Shown here in pieces: positions 1-6,400 of a DNA stretch of 8,808 bases. The notes beneath the pieces were generated by a model. The model searched no databases, had not been told where the DNA came from, and saw nothing but the letters and a program-made list of their open reading frames with translations. The first letter of the stretch is position 1. Each line of letters begins with the position of its first letter. The translations under genes were made by a program, and so were the position numbers. The stretch is from the NCBI GenBank assembly GCA_023432995.1, contig JAEZES010000029.1, positions 1 to 8,808 on the forward strand, given 5' to 3'. The DNA comes from Pseudomonadota bacterium. GTDB lineage: Bacteria > Pseudomonadota > Alphaproteobacteria > Sphingomonadales > Sphingomonadaceae.

Positions 1-8
1 GATAGAGG

Positions 9-1391
9 GTGCGCGACGCGCCCGCGACCAAAACGGATGACAGCGTGATCGACCAGACCGTATCCAGACTGCTTTGCGGCCTTGCCGCCCTTTCGCTCGT
101 GGCATCGCCGGTGGCGGTGCAGGCCCAGGCCGCCGGAGCGAATGGCAACGCGCTCGATATTCCCGCGAACGTCACGATCCTCGGCAAGAGCGATCCGAAT
201 GTGCGCAAGCCCACCGCGGTGGTGAACGGACAGATCATCACCGGGACCGATGTCGACCAGCGCGCGGCGTTGGTGGTGGCGGCGTCCAAGGGCAAGATCG
301 AGCCCGACGAAATGGCGCGCCTGCGCACCCAGGTGCTTCGCAACCTGATCGACGAGACGCTCCAGATCCAGGAGGCCACCGCGCAGGAGATGGAAGTCAC
401 TCGCGAGGAGGTGAACGAGGTCTACAACCGCGTGGCGCAGGAGCGCTTCAACGGCTCGGTCGAAGCGCTCGACAATTACCTGCTGTCGGTCGGCTCGTCG
501 CCGGCTTCGCTCAAGCGGCAAATCGAGGGCGAGCAGGCGTGGGATCGCCTCCTGCGGCGCAACGTCACGCCGTTCGTCAACGTCTCGACCGAGGAGGTCA
601 ACGAGGTCTACGACCGCGTGGTCGCGGCCAAGGGCACGTCGGAATATCGCATCGGCGAGATCTACCTGTCGGCCACGCCGGCGACGCGCAACGCGGTGGC
701 GGAGAATGCCCGCCGGATCGTCGAGCAGCTGCGCCAGGGCGGCAGCTTCATCGCCTACGCCCGGCAGTTCTCCGAGGCCTCGACGGCCGCGGTCGGCGGC
801 GATCTCGGCTGGATCCGCCTCGAGCAGCTGCAGAATCCGCAGCTCGAGGCCGCGGCGCGCGACATGTCGCCCGGCCAGCTCGCCGGACCGATCGAGATTC
901 CCGGCGGCTTTTCGATCCTGTACATGATCGACCGGCGCCAGATCGGCATGCCCGATCCGCGCGACGCCGTGCTCAGCCTGAAGCAGATCTCGATCGACTT
1001 TGCCCCGGGCACGGAGGCGGAAGAGGCGCGGACGCGCGCCGCGACGTTCGCCGAAGGCGTGTCCCAGATCCGCGGCTGCGGCGAGGCCAACGCCGCCGCG
1101 GCGCAGCTCGGCGCACAAGTCGTCGACAACGACCAGGTGCAAGCCCGGTCGCTCCCCGAGCAGCTGCAGGTGGCGCTGCTCCAGCTCAACATCGGCCAGT
1201 TTTACGGGCCGTTCGGTTCGCTCGAGGACGGCGTCCGCGTGCTGATGCTGTGCGGCCGGGACGACCCGACCTCTGCTGCCGGACCCGACCGCGATACGCT
1301 GATGGCGCAAATCGAGGACGACCGCGTCAACAAGCGCGCGCAGCGCTACCTGCGCGACCTGCGCCGCGACGCGGTGATCGAATACAACTGA
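9..1391 (+). CDS. surA: SurA-type periplasmic peptidyl-prolyl cis-trans isomerase / outer-membrane protein chaperone
   Basis: This is a periplasmic chaperone expected to escort unfolded outer-membrane proteins and to isomerise prolyl bonds. Residues 20-42 form a signal peptide ending in a VQAQA-type cleavage site. A SurA N-terminal helical domain follows (about 65-185), then one clear parvulin (PpiC) domain (about 212-310) with the family signature ARQFSEAS...GGDLGW at 251-268. A degenerate second parvulin-like domain (about 320-415) carries the only two cysteines of the mature protein (C357, C415), which could form a disulfide. The length of 460 residues is normal for SurA. The start is uncertain. 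The GTG at 9 has a purine-rich AGAGG directly against it, too close for a normal ribosome site. The in-frame GTG at 45 would give a more typical signal peptide (MIDQTVSRLL...). TAG at 3-5 may be the lptD stop. The next gene, pdxA, starts 4 bp after the stop. Confidence 0.9.
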   Translation: MRDAPATKTDDSVIDQTVSRLLCGLAALSLVASPVAVQAQAAGANGNALDIPANVTILGKSDPNVRKPTAVVNGQIITGTDVDQRAALVVAASKGKIEPDEMARLRTQVLRNLIDETLQIQEATAQEMEVTREEVNEVYNRVAQERFNGSVEALDNYLLSVGSSPASLKRQIEGEQAWDRLLRRNVTPFVNVSTEEVNEVYDRVVAAKGTSEYRIGEIYLSATPATRNAVAENARRIVEQLRQGGSFIAYARQFSEASTAAVGGDLGWIRLEQLQNPQLEAAARDMSPGQLAGPIEIPGGFSILYMIDRRQIGMPDPRDAVLSLKQISIDFAPGTEAEEARTRAATFAEGVSQIRGCGEANAAAAQLGAQVVDNDQVQARSLPEQLQVALLQLNIGQFYGPFGSLEDGVRVLMLCGRDDPTSAAGPDRDTLMAQIEDDRVNKRAQRYLRDLRRDAVIEYN

Positions 1392-1395
1392 CGCG

Positions 1396-2394
1396 ATGAG
1401 CTTCGCCCTCGCCGTGTCGCTGGGCGATCCGGCGGGGGTGGGTCCCGAGTTGATCCTCAAGGCGTGGCTCGCGCGCGAGGCCGAGCGCCTGCCGCCGTTC
1501 TTCGTGGTCGATGGTGCGGAGATTCTCGAACAGGCGGCAGCGCACCTTGGCCTCGACTGCCCGGTCGTCCGGATCGGCGGTTCTTTCGGGTCGGACGAGA
1601 GCTTCGCCAGTGGCCTGCCCGTGTTGGGCGAGTCGAAGCGGACTTACCGACCCGGACGACCCGACGGTGCGGGCGCGCGGCTCGCCTGGAAATCGCTGTG
1701 CAACGCCACCGGCCTGACCAAGAGCACCGTGCGTGGCATCGTCACCGCCCCCGTCTCCAAGTCGGCCATCGATGCCATCGCGCCCGGCTTCGTCGGCCAG
1801 ACCGAAGCGTTTGCCGACAGCTTCGATATCCCGCGCGAAAACGCGGTGATGATGCTTGCGGGGCCGAGCCTGCGTACCGTGCCGATGACGGTGCATTGCC
1901 CGCTGTCCGAAGTCCCGGGTCGGCTTTCGATCGAGTTGATCGTCAACCGCAGCCGCATAGTCGAGCGGGCGCTCCGGCACGACGTCGGCATCGAACGCCC
2001 GCGGCTCGCGATCTGCGGCCTCAATCCCCACGCCGGCGAGGATGGCCGGATGGGGCGCGAGGAAATCGACATCATCGCCCCGGCGATCGCCGCGCTGCGC
2101 GCCGAGGGCATCGATGCCACCGGTCCGCATCCCGCCGACACCCTGTTCGCCCCGCACAAGCGGCCGACCTACGATGTCGCCATCGCCATGTATCACGACC
2201 AGGCGCTGGTACCGCTCAAGGCGCTCGACTTCGACCAGGGCGTCAACGTCACCCTCGGGCTGCCAATCGTGCGCACGTCGCCCGATCACGGCACCGCGTT
2301 CGACATCGCCGGCAAGGGCATCGCCTCGCCGGGCGCGATGATCGCGGCGATCCGCATGGCCGGCGAAATGGTGGCGCGGCGGGCTACCGCGTGA
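1396..2394 (+). CDS. pdxA: 4-hydroxythreonine-4-phosphate dehydrogenase PdxA
   Basis: PdxA oxidises 4-phosphohydroxy-L-threonine with NAD(P)+. The product decarboxylates to 3-amino-2-oxopropyl phosphate, the partner used by PdxJ in cytoplasmic pyridoxine 5'-phosphate synthesis. The protein has 332 residues, the usual length. It opens with the family motif SLGDPAGVGPE (8-18). The three divalent-metal histidines are present in their conserved contexts: H167 (TVHCPLSEVP), H212 (GLNPHAGEDG) and H267 (YHDQALVPLK). The C-terminal GVNVTLGLPIVRTSPDHGTA block (282-301) is intact. One difference from E. coli PdxA is GQTE at 134-137 where E. coli has GHTE, so a substrate-contacting His is Gln here. The ATG at 1396 lies 4 bp after the surA stop and has no strong Shine-Dalgarno, which suggests translational coupling. 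The stop overlaps the GTG start of rsmA. Confidence 0.96.
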   Translation: MSFALAVSLGDPAGVGPELILKAWLAREAERLPPFFVVDGAEILEQAAAHLGLDCPVVRIGGSFGSDESFASGLPVLGESKRTYRPGRPDGAGARLAWKSLCNATGLTKSTVRGIVTAPVSKSAIDAIAPGFVGQTEAFADSFDIPRENAVMMLAGPSLRTVPMTVHCPLSEVPGRLSIELIVNRSRIVERALRHDVGIERPRLAICGLNPHAGEDGRMGREEIDIIAPAIAALRAEGIDATGPHPADTLFAPHKRPTYDVAIAMYHDQALVPLKALDFDQGVNVTLGLPIVRTSPDHGTAFDIAGKGIASPGAMIAAIRMAGEMVARRATA

Positions 2395-3230
2395 GCCTGC
2401 CTCCGCTGCGCGAGGTGATCGCCGCGCATGGCCTGAGCGCGTCGAAAGCGCTCGGACAGAACTTCCTGCTCGACGAGCAGCTGCTCGCACGCATCGCGGC
2501 CATCCCGGGCGACCTGTCCGGCCGGGCGGTGCTCGAAATCGGTCCGGGCCCCGGGGGCCTGACCCGCGCGTTGCTGCGGGCCGGCGCGCGTGTGACGGCG
2601 ATCGAAATGGACCGCCGCTGCCTGGCGGCCCTGGCCGAGCTCGGAGCGGCCTTTCCCGGCCAGCTGCGCGTCATCGAGGGCGACGCGATGAGGCTCGACC
2701 ACGATGCGATCATGGGCGAGCCCTACGCTGTCGTCGCCAACCTCCCCTACAACGTCGGCACGGCGCTGTTCACCGGCTGGCTTTCGGGCGAGGCCTGGCC
2801 GCCGCGGTGGACCTCGCTGACGCTGATGTTCCAGCAGGAAGTCGCCCAGCGGATCGTCGCCGCGCCGGGAAGCGAGGCCTACGGCCGGCTCGCGGTGCTC
2901 GCGCAATGGCGCGCGCGGCCGCGGCTAGCGCTCAAGGTTCACCGCAGCGCGTTCACCCCGCCGCCCAAGGTGATGAGCGCGATCGTGCACGTCGAACCGG
3001 CTCCGGCACCGGCCTGCGTCTCAGCCGCCGTCCTCGAGCGGGTGACGGCGCACGCCTTCGGCCAGCGGCGCAAGATGCTGCGGCAAAGCCTCAAGGGGCT
3101 GCCGGGGGCGCTGGATGCGCTCGAGGCGCTCGGCATCGATCCGCAGCGACGAGCGGAGACGCTGAGCGTCGCGGAGTTCGTCAGCGTGGCGCGGGTGCTG
3201 TCGGAGGGCGCGCGACCGGGCGGGATTTAA
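2391..3230 (+). CDS. rsmA: 16S rRNA dimethyladenosine transferase RsmA (KsgA)
   Basis: RsmA uses S-adenosylmethionine to dimethylate two adjacent adenines (A1518 and A1519 in E. coli numbering) near the 3' end of 16S rRNA, a late checkpoint of small-subunit assembly. Visible landmarks are the N-terminal KALGQNFLLDE (19-29), the SAM-binding motif EIGPGPGGLT (49-58), the acidic ribose-contact region IEMDRR (71-76), the adenine-methyltransferase motif NLPY (117-120), FTPPPKV (188-194) and the C-terminal FGQRRKMLRQSLK (223-235). The length of 279 residues fits the family. I chose the GTG at 2391 because it overlaps the pdxA TGA as GTGA and places the conserved GQNFL block about 20 residues from the N-terminus, as in known RsmA. 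The open frame extends much further upstream, but only as a shadow of pdxA. It is the last gene of the cluster, and a hairpin-forming repeat follows within 25 bp. Confidence 0.96.
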   Translation: MSLPPLREVIAAHGLSASKALGQNFLLDEQLLARIAAIPGDLSGRAVLEIGPGPGGLTRALLRAGARVTAIEMDRRCLAALAELGAAFPGQLRVIEGDAMRLDHDAIMGEPYAVVANLPYNVGTALFTGWLSGEAWPPRWTSLTLMFQQEVAQRIVAAPGSEAYGRLAVLAQWRARPRLALKVHRSAFTPPPKVMSAIVHVEPAPAPACVSAAVLERVTAHAFGQRRKMLRQSLKGLPGALDALEALGIDPQRRAETLSVAEFVSVARVLSEGARPGGI

Positions 3231-3243
3231 GGCACCAGGATCG

Positions 3244-3278
3244 AGTAGGCAGTAGGCAGTAGACAGTAGGCAGTAGCG
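3244..3278 (+). repeat. Tandem heptamer repeat AGTAGGC
   Basis: Four consecutive 7-bp units (AGTAGGC, AGTAGGC, AGTAGAC, AGTAGGC) are followed by a partial fifth (AGTAGCG). It sits in the short gap between two convergent genes, rsmA and the SMP-30-like gene. The array supplies the left arm of the hairpin described separately. It may be one copy of a small repeat dispersed through the genome, which a single window cannot show. Confidence 0.8.
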
Positions 3279-3310
3279 GCTGCCCGCCTGCTGCCTGCTG
3301 TCTCGCCTAC
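3252..3310. terminator. Long imperfect hairpin between convergent genes, candidate bidirectional terminator
   Basis: The left arm 3252-3276 and right arm 3288-3310 pair over 23 positions. By hand pairing there are two G-U or C-A type positions, depending on the strand transcribed, and one 2-nt bulge. The loop is 11 nt (3277-3287). The outer GTAGGC/GCCTAC and the inner AGACAG/CTGTCT and AGGCAG/CTGCCT segments match exactly. The right arm overlaps the TAG stop of the minus-strand SMP-30-like gene (3307-3309), and the left arm begins 21 bp after the rsmA stop. There is no clear T-tract on either side, so intrinsic termination is not proven. Protection of 3' ends, or simply a repeat element, are alternatives. 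Confidence 0.5.
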
Positions 3311-4329
3311 TTCCGCACCCCCGCCGCCAGCGTGTCCACGGCGTAGATCGTCGCGGCGATGTTGCGCACGCCTTGCGGGGTGGTCCAGTTCTCGCCTGTG
3401 GGCGTGTTGGCACCGAGCGTGCCGATGTAGAGCGTCTTCCGCTCTGGGCCGGCGAAGGCGACCGTGATCGAGCGGCGCGGCGTGGGGATCACGCCGAGCT
3501 GCTTTCCGGCCTTGTCGAACACGTAGACTCCGGCGCCGCCCGTCACGTAGAGCCGCCCCTCGGCATCGACGGTCAGGCCGTCGCCGCCGAAGCTGCCTTC
3601 CGGCTCGCCCTGCAGCGTCGCGAAGTCACGGCGATTTGACAGCGACCCGTCGGCCCCGACATCGAAGGCCAGCATGGTCAGCCGGTTGGTCACGTAGAGC
3701 ATCTTGCCGTCGGGGCTGAGGACGAGGCCGTTGGTGAACACGCCGCCCTGCTGCGGGTTGCCCGCCGGCACGATCGTATCGACCGTTCCGTCGGCCTTGG
3801 CGTGGAACAGCCCGCCCTGCGTGTAATAGGCGCCGCCATGGCCATCGGCCGCGAGGTCGTTGATCCGGCCAAGCGTGGTTCCGTCGGCGAACTTGTCGGC
3901 GATCGTCTTTCGCTCGGGCGTGAGCTGGACGATCTTCGACAGGACCGTGCAGTTCGCGCCGAGGCCGAGCCCGGGATCGGTGCACGAGCGATCGGCCGCA
4001 AAGGTGCGCCCCTGGGCGTCGATCGACACCGAGCCGGCGCCGGCGACGAACGGCCACTGGACCCACCACCGGCCGTCGGGCCAGACCTTGATGATCGAAT
4101 TGCTCTGTTCCTGGGCGAACAGCAGCCCCCCATCGGGTGCAGCGGTCATGCCATCGACGATCATAGGTCCGGACCAATGCGTCCGCCACTGCACGTCGCC
4201 CGAGATCACGCCCGGAATGGCGGCGATGTCGACCGTGGTCTCGGGCGCGGGCTGACCTTGCGCCGCGGCAGGCGCCGCCGGAAGGGCTGACGCCAGCGCC
4301 AGGGCGGTGATCGCAATCAGGGTTCTCAT
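3307..4329 (-). CDS. Exported SMP-30/gluconolactonase/LRE-like beta-propeller protein
   Basis: The 340-residue protein has a clear signal peptide (MRTLIAITALALASALPAAPAAAQG, cleavage near 23-25), so it should act outside the cytoplasm. The rest resembles the six-bladed SMP-30/gluconolactonase fold, whose members bind a divalent metal and often hydrolyse lactones. Repeated blade motifs are visible: APDGGLLFA (64-72), IDAQGRTFAA (103-112), INDLAADGHGGAYYT (156-170), NGLVLSPDGKMLYVTN (200-215), GDGLTVDAEGRLYVTGG (249-265) and the terminal PERKTLYIG. By family comparison N157, N200 and D250 match metal or substrate residues. The usual first-blade Glu (EGP motif) appears to be Asp (VDGM, D59). Its ATG overlaps the TGA of the upstream 267-residue gene as ATGA, with a GAGAGGGA Shine-Dalgarno ahead, so it is the last gene of the exported-protein cluster. 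The substrate is unknown. Confidence 0.85.
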   Translation of the reverse strand: MRTLIAITALALASALPAAPAAAQGQPAPETTVDIAAIPGVISGDVQWRTHWSGPMIVDGMTAAPDGGLLFAQEQSNSIIKVWPDGRWWVQWPFVAGAGSVSIDAQGRTFAADRSCTDPGLGLGANCTVLSKIVQLTPERKTIADKFADGTTLGRINDLAADGHGGAYYTQGGLFHAKADGTVDTIVPAGNPQQGGVFTNGLVLSPDGKMLYVTNRLTMLAFDVGADGSLSNRRDFATLQGEPEGSFGGDGLTVDAEGRLYVTGGAGVYVFDKAGKQLGVIPTPRRSITVAFAGPERKTLYIGTLGANTPTGENWTTPQGVRNIAATIYAVDTLAAGVRK

Positions 4330-5129
4330 TGGCTTTCCCTCTCGTCGGCAGGCGGCTCGATGGTGTTGAACTCACCGTCGGTGCCGGTGCGGTCGTTGGT
4401 CCAGTCGACCTGGACCATGCGGTCGAAGCCGGTATCGCGCACCCAGCTCAGCCGGGCCTTCCACGGGGCGGACAAGGTGACCGGGTCCTCGATCGTCATT
4501 TCGGCGCGGAGCGTGTCGCCGTCGAGCCAGATCCGCTCGATGTACCGCGCCTGCTCGCTCAGCGGCGGGGCCCCCTGGAAGTACTCGTTCGGATTGCTGA
4601 CCATGATCGTCTCGATCACCAGGGTTTCGCCGTCCCAGTGGCCGACCGACGTGCCGGTCACGCTGGGCCACAGGTCTTCGAGCGGCGGCATCGGCCGACC
4701 GTCGGTGTAGATGTGCCGGGTCTCGTCGTAGGCGTTGATGATCACCACTTCCTCGGGCGTGATCAGGACCTGGATCGGCGTCGGCGAGGTCATCATCAGC
4801 GGGTAGCCCCAGCCGAGGCCCTTGCGACCCCCCATCGTGCGCAGCGCCTCGGCGACGCGGCGGCGGCCCTCCTCGTTCCACGGCGCGCTGTTGCCCCAGA
4901 TCGCGATGACGTCGTTGACCGTCGGCCGAGGCGCCTCGCCGGCTTGCGGCCGGCCGATCCCGCTGATCGGCGTGCCGACCTGGTCCGCACCGACCCAGTA
5001 GCCGGGCCAGTACGGCAGCCGGTCGAGGATCTGGCCTCGGGTAGCCTGCTCCTGTTGCGCGTACGCCGGCGCGCTCGCGAGCAGCGTGCCGGCGAGCACC
5101 ACGCAGTGCCAGTACCGCCCCCCGGGCAT
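4326..5129 (-). CDS. Exported protein of unknown function, tandem paralogue (downstream copy)
   Basis: The 267-residue protein has a signal peptide (about 1-24, ...APAYA then QQ). I do not recognise a named family. The mature part starts with a LPYWPGYWV segment (38-46) and contains GWGYP (106-110), ITPEE (123-127), a highly conserved TRHIYTDGRP (137-146), GTSVGHWDGETLVIET (159-174), DPVTLSAPW (215-223), DRMVQVDW (236-243), and NDRTG and NTIEPPAD near the end. H139, D143 and H164 recur at identical positions in the upstream paralogue and could be functional, which is inference. The two proteins align without gaps from 106 to 267 with about 60% identity by hand count. The start is supported by GGAGG 10 nt upstream, inside the end of the upstream copy, whose stop lies 3 bp before this ATG. 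The end overlaps the SMP-30-like gene by 4 bp. Confidence 0.88.
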   Translation of the reverse strand: MPGGRYWHCVVLAGTLLASAPAYAQQEQATRGQILDRLPYWPGYWVGADQVGTPISGIGRPQAGEAPRPTVNDVIAIWGNSAPWNEEGRRRVAEALRTMGGRKGLGWGYPLMMTSPTPIQVLITPEEVVIINAYDETRHIYTDGRPMPPLEDLWPSVTGTSVGHWDGETLVIETIMVSNPNEYFQGAPPLSEQARYIERIWLDGDTLRAEMTIEDPVTLSAPWKARLSWVRDTGFDRMVQVDWTNDRTGTDGEFNTIEPPADERESQ

Positions 5130-5132
5130 CGC

Positions 5133-5936
5133 CTATTCGCCTCCCCGCTGGTCGGCCGGCGGCTCGATCGTGTTGAGCCCGTTCTCGTTGCCGGTCCGGT
5201 CGTTGGAGAAATCCATCTGCACCATGCGGTCGAACCCTTCGTCGCGGACGTGCGTGATGGTCGCCTCCCACGGCGCGGTCAGCGTCACCGGATCGACGAC
5301 CCGGAACTGCAGCACCAGCCGGTCGCCCTCGAGGCGGATGCGCTCGTAGTAACGCGCTTCCTCGGAGAACGTCGGGGCGCCGTGGAAATAGGTGTAGGGC
5401 ATCTGCACCTGCACCGTCTCGACCACGAGCGTGTCGCCCTCCCAGTGCCCGATCGAGGTACCCCACACGGTCGGCCACATGTCCTCCGCCTTCGGGAACG
5501 GCCGCCCGTCGGTATAGATGTGGCGCGTCTCGCCGTAGGCGTTGACGATCAGCGTCTCTTCCGGGGTGATCATGACCTGGAACGGCGTGGCCGCGTCCAT
5601 CATCATCGGGTAGCCCCAGCCGTCCGCCCTGCGCCCACCACGCGTGCGCCGGGCTTCGGCCTGGCGCGCCTGGCCTTCCGCGTTCCACGGGGCGTCGAAC
5701 GCGTTGAGCCGCTGCAGCGGGGGGCTTCCCGGCGGGCGCTGCGGCGCGGTGCCGCTGATGGTCGTGCCGGCATACTGTTCGCTGACCCAGTAGCCGGGCC
5801 AGTAGGGCAGCTTGGCGAAGGCCGCGGTTCGCTCGGCTGCCGACAGCGCCGGGCGGGTCGCCGCCTCCTGCGCCGGGGCCGGCGCCGCCGTGACCAAGAC
5901 TGACCCGGCCAGCGCGAGAGCCAGCCGCGGGATCAT
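5133..5936 (-). CDS. Exported protein of unknown function, tandem paralogue (upstream copy)
   Basis: This is the first of two adjacent paralogues, also exactly 267 residues. The frame is open back to 6353, but the real start is the ATG at 5936. It overlaps the TGA of the DUF6152-type gene as ATGA and begins a clean signal peptide (MIPRLALALAGSVLVTAAPAPAQ). Upstream of that the frame is a shadow of the other gene. Shared motifs are LPYWPGYWV (43-51), GWGYP (106-110), ITPEE (123-127), TRHIYTDGRP (137-146), GTSIGHWEGDTLVVET (159-174), DPVTLTAPW (215-223), DRMVQMDF (236-243) and NDRTG and NTIEPPAD at the end. The repeated Gly-His-Trp-Glu-Gly-Asp-Thr-Leu theme and many aromatic and acidic residues suggest a beta-rich extracytoplasmic domain. 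I know of similar secreted proteins near DUF6152 genes in Sphingomonadales and Acidobacteria, from memory only. No function can be assigned. Confidence 0.87.
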   Translation of the reverse strand: MIPRLALALAGSVLVTAAPAPAQEAATRPALSAAERTAAFAKLPYWPGYWVSEQYAGTTISGTAPQRPPGSPPLQRLNAFDAPWNAEGQARQAEARRTRGGRRADGWGYPMMMDAATPFQVMITPEETLIVNAYGETRHIYTDGRPFPKAEDMWPTVWGTSIGHWEGDTLVVETVQVQMPYTYFHGAPTFSEEARYYERIRLEGDRLVLQFRVVDPVTLTAPWEATITHVRDEGFDRMVQMDFSNDRTGNENGLNTIEPPADQRGGE

Positions 5937-6307
5937 CGATTGGTCCCGATGGGCTTGCCGTCGGGCGTGGTCACGTCGCGCACCACGCCGCCTGGCCGGC
6001 CGTTGCGCAGCGGGTTCAGCGTGACCCTGATCTGCATGCCGGCCTTGAGCGATCCCGGCCGCCAGCCCCGCGCGTAGAGGTACATCGGCGCGCCCATCTC
6101 CATGCTCCATTCGACGTCCCGGCCTTCGGCGTCTTTGGCGATCACCTGGATGTAGGCGTGCGGGTTGGTCCACTGGAATTCGCGCACCGTTCCGTTCACG
6201 GTGACTTCCTTGGTCATGTCGAACATGGCGAAGCTGTGGTGGGCCTGGGCCGTCCCGGTGGTGAGCGTGACAGCTCCCACGACCGCGGCAGCGTACTGAA
6301 ATCGCAT
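5933..6307 (-). CDS. DUF6152-type small exported protein
   Basis: The 124-residue protein has a signal peptide (about 1-22) ending in the AQA cleavage motif. Cleavage there would leave HHSFAMFD as the mature N-terminus. The body matches the DUF6152 pattern as I remember it: VNGTVREFQWTNPHAYIQV (37-55), a Gly-Arg...Trp-Ser-Met-Glu stretch (62-70), and GSLKAGMQIRVTLNPLRNG (85-103). The likely fold is a small beta-barrel, inferred from alternating hydrophobic strands. The conserved H23, H24 and NPH (H50) could bind a metal, but nothing here proves it. A Shine-Dalgarno GGGAG lies about 9 nt before the ATG. It is the first gene of the four-gene exported cluster, and its TGA overlaps the ATG of the next gene. 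Biochemical function is unknown for the family as far as I know. Confidence 0.85.
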   Translation of the reverse strand: MRFQYAAAVVGAVTLTTGTAQAHHSFAMFDMTKEVTVNGTVREFQWTNPHAYIQVIAKDAEGRDVEWSMEMGAPMYLYARGWRPGSLKAGMQIRVTLNPLRNGRPGGVVRDVTTPDGKPIGTNR

Positions 6308-6400
6308 AGAATCCGTCTCCCGGCCGTTCTCGGCTCTGACGGCATAGTGACATCGCCGCCGGCGTTCGTCATCACCCGAAATTGTAAGATGTTGCTCCTG
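6308..6400 (-). promoter_or_regulatory. Intergenic region upstream of the exported-protein cluster, possible promoter
   Basis: This 93-bp gap separates the end of glcB from the DUF6152-type gene, both on the minus strand. The only -10-like hexamer I find is TACAAT on the minus strand (6381-6386), without a convincing -35 at 16-18 bp. No strong hairpin plus T-tract follows glcB, so read-through from glcB is possible. A Shine-Dalgarno GGGAG lies near the left end. Confidence 0.25.

Noticed and set aside
1464..2390. Upstream extension of the rsmA frame through pdxA
   Set aside because: The open frame runs back to 1464, but this part is an out-of-frame reading of pdxA. The family N-terminus begins at the GTG at 2391.
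1327..2490. Minus-strand open frame of 387 codons across pdxA
   Set aside because: It is antisense to pdxA and rsmA, whose motifs are complete. Low-complexity Arg/Gly/Asp-rich translation and no ribosome site mark it as a shadow.
4329..5903. Long + strand open frame of 524 codons opposite the two 267-residue genes
   Set aside because: It is antisense to two well-supported genes with signal peptides and coupled starts. Its two similar halves simply mirror the paralogues, and its Arg/Val/Asp/His-rich composition is typical of a GC-rich shadow frame.
5937..6353. Upstream extension of the first 267-residue paralogue to 6353
   Set aside because: The extension is an out-of-frame reading of the DUF6152-type gene. 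The ATG at 5936 starts a proper signal peptide and overlaps the previous stop.
6338..6371. TGACG...CGTCA and CGCCGGCG palindromes after glcB as a terminator or operator
   Set aside because: The arms are only 4-5 bp and far apart, the core palindrome has no loop, and no T-tract follows, so they are expected by chance in GC-rich DNA.
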